From contig NZ_CAMFKM010000009.1 in assembly GCF_945957355.1 (NCBI RefSeq), positions 124,001 through 188,000 of the forward strand: DNA of 64,000 nucleotides. The letters run 5' to 3'. A program made the translations under genes and the position numbers. Origin of the DNA: an uncultured Reyranella sp. (GTDB lineage: Bacteria > Pseudomonadota > Alphaproteobacteria > Reyranellales > Reyranellaceae). How positions within the stretch are numbered: position 1 is the first letter of the stretch; every line of letters starts with the position of its first letter. The notes below the pieces were generated by a model. That model was not told where the DNA came from and made no database searches. It was given only the letters and a program-made list of their open reading frames with translations. Shown here one piece after another: positions 61,314-64,000 of the stretch.

Positions 61314-62239
61314 ACGCGCAACGCCTCCTCATTGCCGTCCTGGCCGTCCTGGCGCTGGCCGCGCCCTGGTTCGCCTATCCCGTGTTCCTGATGACGGCGC
61401 TTTGCTTCGCGCTGTTTGCCTGCGCCTTCAACCTGCTGCTGGGGTATGTCGGGCTGATGAGCTTCGGCCACGCCATGTTCTTCGGAACGGCGGGTTACTT
61501 CTTCGGCCATGTCGTGAAGGCCTGGGACATGCCGCCCGAACTCGGCCTGTTGGCCGGTGTCGGTGGCGCCGCCCTGGTCGGTCTGGTGACGGGTGCACTG
61601 GCGATCCGCCGCCAGGGCATCTACTTCGCGATGATCACGCTGGCCTTCGCGCAGATGATCTACTTCTTCTGCGTCCAGGCACCGTTCACGCACGGCGAGG
61701 ACGGGCTGCAGGGCATCCCGCGCAAGGCGTTGCTGGGCGGGCTGATCCCGACCAAGGACGACCGCGTCCTCTACTACGTCGTGCTGGCCATCTTCGTGTT
61801 CGGCTACTGCGCCATCTACCGGATCATCCATTCGCCGTTCGGCCAGGTGCTGAAGGCCATCCGCGACAACGAACAGCGCGCCCAGTCGCTGGGCTACGAG
61901 GCCGACCGCTACAAGTTGCTGGCCTTCGTTCTGTCGGCGGCGCTGGCCGGCCTCGCCGGCTCGACCAAGGCCATGGTGCTTCAGTTCGCTACCCTGACCG
62001 ACGTGAGCGCGGCGATGTCGGGCGAGGTCGTGCTGATGGCGCTGGTCGGCGGCCTGGGCACGATCGTCGGTCCGGTGGTCGGCGCCTTCATCATCATCAC
62101 GATGCAGAACTACCTCGCCGCGACCGGCGAGTTCGTGCTGGTGATCCAGGGCGCCATCTTCGTGGTCATCGTGCTCGCCTTCCGCAAGGGCGTGGTCGGC
62201 GAACTCGCGGAGTGGTGGAAGCGGCGACAGGCACGCTGA
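61310..62239 (+). CDS. livM: Branched-chain amino-acid type ABC transporter permease LivM
   Basis: A 309-residue permease. NLLLGYVGLMSFGHAMFFGT near 40, IRRQGIYFAMITLAFAQM near 97, AIRDNEQRAQSLGY near 183, and LVGGLGTIVGPVVGAF near 245 match LivM. The start is ATG at 61310, overlapping the livH stop. The gene for a calcium/proton antiporter starts 3 bases after the stop. Confidence 0.95.
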   Translation: MNAQRLLIAVLAVLALAAPWFAYPVFLMTALCFALFACAFNLLLGYVGLMSFGHAMFFGTAGYFFGHVVKAWDMPPELGLLAGVGGAALVGLVTGALAIRRQGIYFAMITLAFAQMIYFFCVQAPFTHGEDGLQGIPRKALLGGLIPTKDDRVLYYVVLAIFVFGYCAIYRIIHSPFGQVLKAIRDNEQRAQSLGYEADRYKLLAFVLSAALAGLAGSTKAMVLQFATLTDVSAAMSGEVVLMALVGGLGTIVGPVVGAFIIITMQNYLAATGEFVLVIQGAIFVVIVLAFRKGVVGELAEWWKRRQAR

Positions 62240-62242
62240 GCG

Positions 62243-63343
62243 ATGGCGGGCGCGCGCAAGCACCTCCACTGGCGGCTGGTGCCCGCGGCCGGCCTCATCG
62301 TAGCCCTGATCATCTCTTTTTTTATTGCCCGCGGATCGCTGCCGCCGGCGATGGCAACTGCGCTGCCCGTCGTCGAGCTGGCCGTGCTGATGGCAACGGT
62401 CTTCTCCTCGGTCCATCACGCCGACGTCATCGCGCACCGGCTGGGCGAACCCTACGGCACGCTCGTCCTGACGGTGGCCGTGACGGTGATCGAGGTCGCG
62501 CTGATCCTGTCCATCATGCTGGCGGGCGACGGCAATGCAGGCCTCGCGCGCGAGACCGTGTTCTCGGTGATCATGGTCGTCTGCAACGGCATGGTCGGCC
62601 TCTGCCTGATCGTGGGCGGCCTGCGCTATGGCGAGCAGGGATTCCGCCTGCCCGGTGCCAACGCCTATCTCGTCGTGCTGATGCCGCTGGCCACGCTCAC
62701 CCTGATCCTGCCCACCTACACCACCAGCGCGCCGGGTCCGCTCTACTCGCCGATCCAGCTAGTGTTCGTGAGCTTCGTCACCCTCGTGCTCTACGGCGTC
62801 TTCCTCTACGTCCAGACGATCCGCCATCGCGACTACTTCCTCTCCGATTCCGGCGAGGACCATGGCGATTCCGGCGCCGGCCCCACGGCGGGGGAGTTCT
62901 GGGAGAGTGCGGGCCAGCTCCTGGTGGCGCTGGTCGCCGTGGTGCTTTTGGCGAAAGGCTTTGCCGGTTCCGTCGAGGCCGTCGTGACGGCCATCGGCGC
63001 TCCGCTCGATGCGGTCGGCCTGCTGGTCGCGCTGCTGGTGCTGTTGCCCGAAACCATGGCGGCGCTGCGGGCGGCGCGGCGCAACGAACTGCAGAAGAGC
63101 CTGAATCTGGCGCTCGGATCCTCGCTGGCCACGATCGGCCTGACGATCCCGGCCGTCAGCATGCTGGCCATGGCGCTCGGCCAGCCGCTCGAACTGGGCA
63201 TCGACAGGCACGACGTCGTGCTGCTGGCTCTCACCTTCGGGGTCAGCCTCGTGACCTTCGGCGGCGGACGGACCAACATCCTGCCGGGCTTCGTCCACCT
63301 GGTCCTGTTCGCGACCTTCGTCTTCCTGATTTTCGTGCCGTGA
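62243..63343 (+). CDS. Calcium:proton antiporter (ChaA-like)
   Basis: A 366-residue membrane protein with two Na+/Ca2+ exchanger domains. The first alpha-repeat shows GEPYGTLVLTVAVTVIEVAL near 71 with the key glutamates. The second shows VLLPETMAALRAARRNELQK near 265 and LALGSSLATIGLTIPAVS. A cytoplasmic loop rich in Asp/Gly/His (SGEDHGDSGAGP, near 208) separates the halves. It exports Ca2+ (and perhaps Na+ or K+) in exchange for protons. The 3-base spacing places it in the liv transcript, an unusual partner. Confidence 0.9.
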   Translation: MAGARKHLHWRLVPAAGLIVALIISFFIARGSLPPAMATALPVVELAVLMATVFSSVHHADVIAHRLGEPYGTLVLTVAVTVIEVALILSIMLAGDGNAGLARETVFSVIMVVCNGMVGLCLIVGGLRYGEQGFRLPGANAYLVVLMPLATLTLILPTYTTSAPGPLYSPIQLVFVSFVTLVLYGVFLYVQTIRHRDYFLSDSGEDHGDSGAGPTAGEFWESAGQLLVALVAVVLLAKGFAGSVEAVVTAIGAPLDAVGLLVALLVLLPETMAALRAARRNELQKSLNLALGSSLATIGLTIPAVSMLAMALGQPLELGIDRHDVVLLALTFGVSLVTFGGGRTNILPGFVHLVLFATFVFLIFVP

Positions 63344-63432
63344 ACCCGCAGGAAAGCGGGGCGGGGAGGGGCCTTGCCGGCCGGCTCCTTTCGCGCGAAG
63401 AACGAGGCCGTACCCAGGGGGAAACGACCGAC

Positions 63433-64000
63433 ATGACCGAGCTTTCCGAAGACCAGCTGTTCGCCGAGCTGCGCAAGATCGACACGCCGACCATCACCAA
63501 CGTGGTCGCGACCTACCCGAAAAATCCCCTCTGCCTCGGCCTTTACAATCCGTGGACCGAGAACTGGTACACCGATACGTCGATTCGCTGCATGTACCCG
63601 GAGATGGGCGCCATCATCGGCTATGCCGTGACCTGCGTGTACGGCCTGCCCGATCCGAACTTCGCCGGCCGGCTGACGTTCATGGACGTGGTCGACGCGC
63701 TCGACGCCATGAAGAAGCCGACCATCCTGGTCATCCAGCAGAAGTGGCCGCCCGAGCTGATGAACAAGGCAGGCCTCGCCGGCGAGATGATGACCACCTC
63801 GATGCAGGCCGTCGGCTGCGTCGGCCTGCTGTCGAACGGCCCGTCGCGCGACGTCGACGCGATCCGCCGCATGAAGTTCCAGATGCTGTTGGGCGGCGTC
63901 ACGGCCGGTCATGGCGAGATGGCGGTGCAGTCGGTCAATGCGCCCGTGTCGGTCGGCGGCATGGACGTGGCGCCGGGCGAGCTGATCCACATGGACGAGA
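63433..64000 (+). CDS. RraA family protein (partial, runs off the edge)
   Basis: The first 189 residues of a RraA/HMG-aldolase family protein. The ATG at 63433 follows GGGGGAAACGACCGAC. It starts ELSEDQLFAELRKIDTPTIT, a typical opening. The diagnostic region (G..G..NGPSRDVDAI) lies near 140, followed by GGVTAGHGEMAV. Members are either RNase E inhibitors or class II pyruvate aldolases for 4-carboxy-4-hydroxy-2-oxo acids; the RD pair is shared by both. The insert near 40-60 (YNPWTENWYTDTSIRCMYP) is longer than in RraA of E. coli, which favours the aldolase-like branch. The 3' end is missing. Confidence 0.85.
   Translation, partial: MTELSEDQLFAELRKIDTPTITNVVATYPKNPLCLGLYNPWTENWYTDTSIRCMYPEMGAIIGYAVTCVYGLPDPNFAGRLTFMDVVDALDAMKKPTILVIQQKWPPELMNKAGLAGEMMTTSMQAVGCVGLLSNGPSRDVDAIRRMKFQMLLGGVTAGHGEMAVQSVNAPVSVGGMDVAPGELIHMDE

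Overview
The window is about 64 kb of dense, GC-rich chromosomal DNA with very short intergenic gaps and many ATGA, GTGA or TTGA stop/start overlaps. Gene content points to a metabolically versatile, free-living alphaproteobacterium: a cyanide-insensitive type bd oxidase, many solute-binding proteins, amidases, SDRs, acyl-CoA enzymes, and MFS and Liv-type transporters. The mix, together with a 'CHPERSEGS'-type palindromic repeat, resembles Rhodospirillales-like genomes such as Reyranella. That placement is an inference from gene content, not from a marker gene. I saw no rRNA, tRNA, CRISPR array, transposase, integrase or phage gene, so the window looks like core or accessory chromosome and not a mobile island.

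Layout. 1-2857: end of a MocR-type regulator, then cydA-cydB and a 33-residue DUF2474 subunit. 2858-4101: argC behind a leader with a terminator-like hairpin and an Arg-rich mini-ORF. 4136-8023: MliC-like lipoprotein, hydrolase, M20 amidohydrolase, membrane protein, DsbA-fold isomerase, HPF-like protein. 8350-13342: DUF6356 protein, Lrp regulator, hydroxyacid dehydrogenase, aldo/keto reductase, MFS, TerC. 13384-17138: a tight SDR, PhyH, deacetylase and nucleotide-cyclase operon. 17126-21224 (minus): HpcH aldolase, oligopeptidase B, serine hydrolase. 21283-29186: second hydroxyacid dehydrogenase, large FecR/DUF6600 protein, unknown protein, luciferase-like oxidoreductase, amino-acid-type binding protein, VOC protein, aldehyde dehydrogenase.

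29200-32333: palindromic repeat, then a minus operon of thioesterase, small GatC/AtzG-like protein and amidase, and an HU gene with its own terminator. 32441-36035: YdcF, Tat-exported NMT1-like binding protein, acyl-CoA dehydrogenase, cupin. 36032-39133: two regulatory pairs with conspicuous inverted repeats between the partners (HxlR with an NmrA-like reductase; a DJ-1/PfpI protein with a GlxA-type AraC regulator). 39122-42630 (minus): serine hydrolase, TauD dioxygenase, DHA2-type MFS. 42706-51494: SDR, three tricarboxylate-type (Bug) receptors without membrane partners, amidase, MBL hydrolase, NIPSNAP, hydrolase.

51501-54652: carbohydrate ABC importer (binding protein and two permeases, no ATPase) preceded by a perfect GntR-like palindrome. 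54818-57471: two tandem paralogous MFS transporters. 57569-63343: complete branched-chain amino-acid type ABC system (livK divergent from livG-livF-livH-livM) followed at 3 nt by a Ca2+/H+ antiporter. 63433-end: RraA-family protein running off the edge.

I found no cluster that I can defend as a wholly new multi-gene system. The most promising unexplained items are the cis-regulatory palindromes at 51501, 38139 and 36399, the argC leader, the small amidase partner at 30682, and the cyclase embedded in a catabolic operon.
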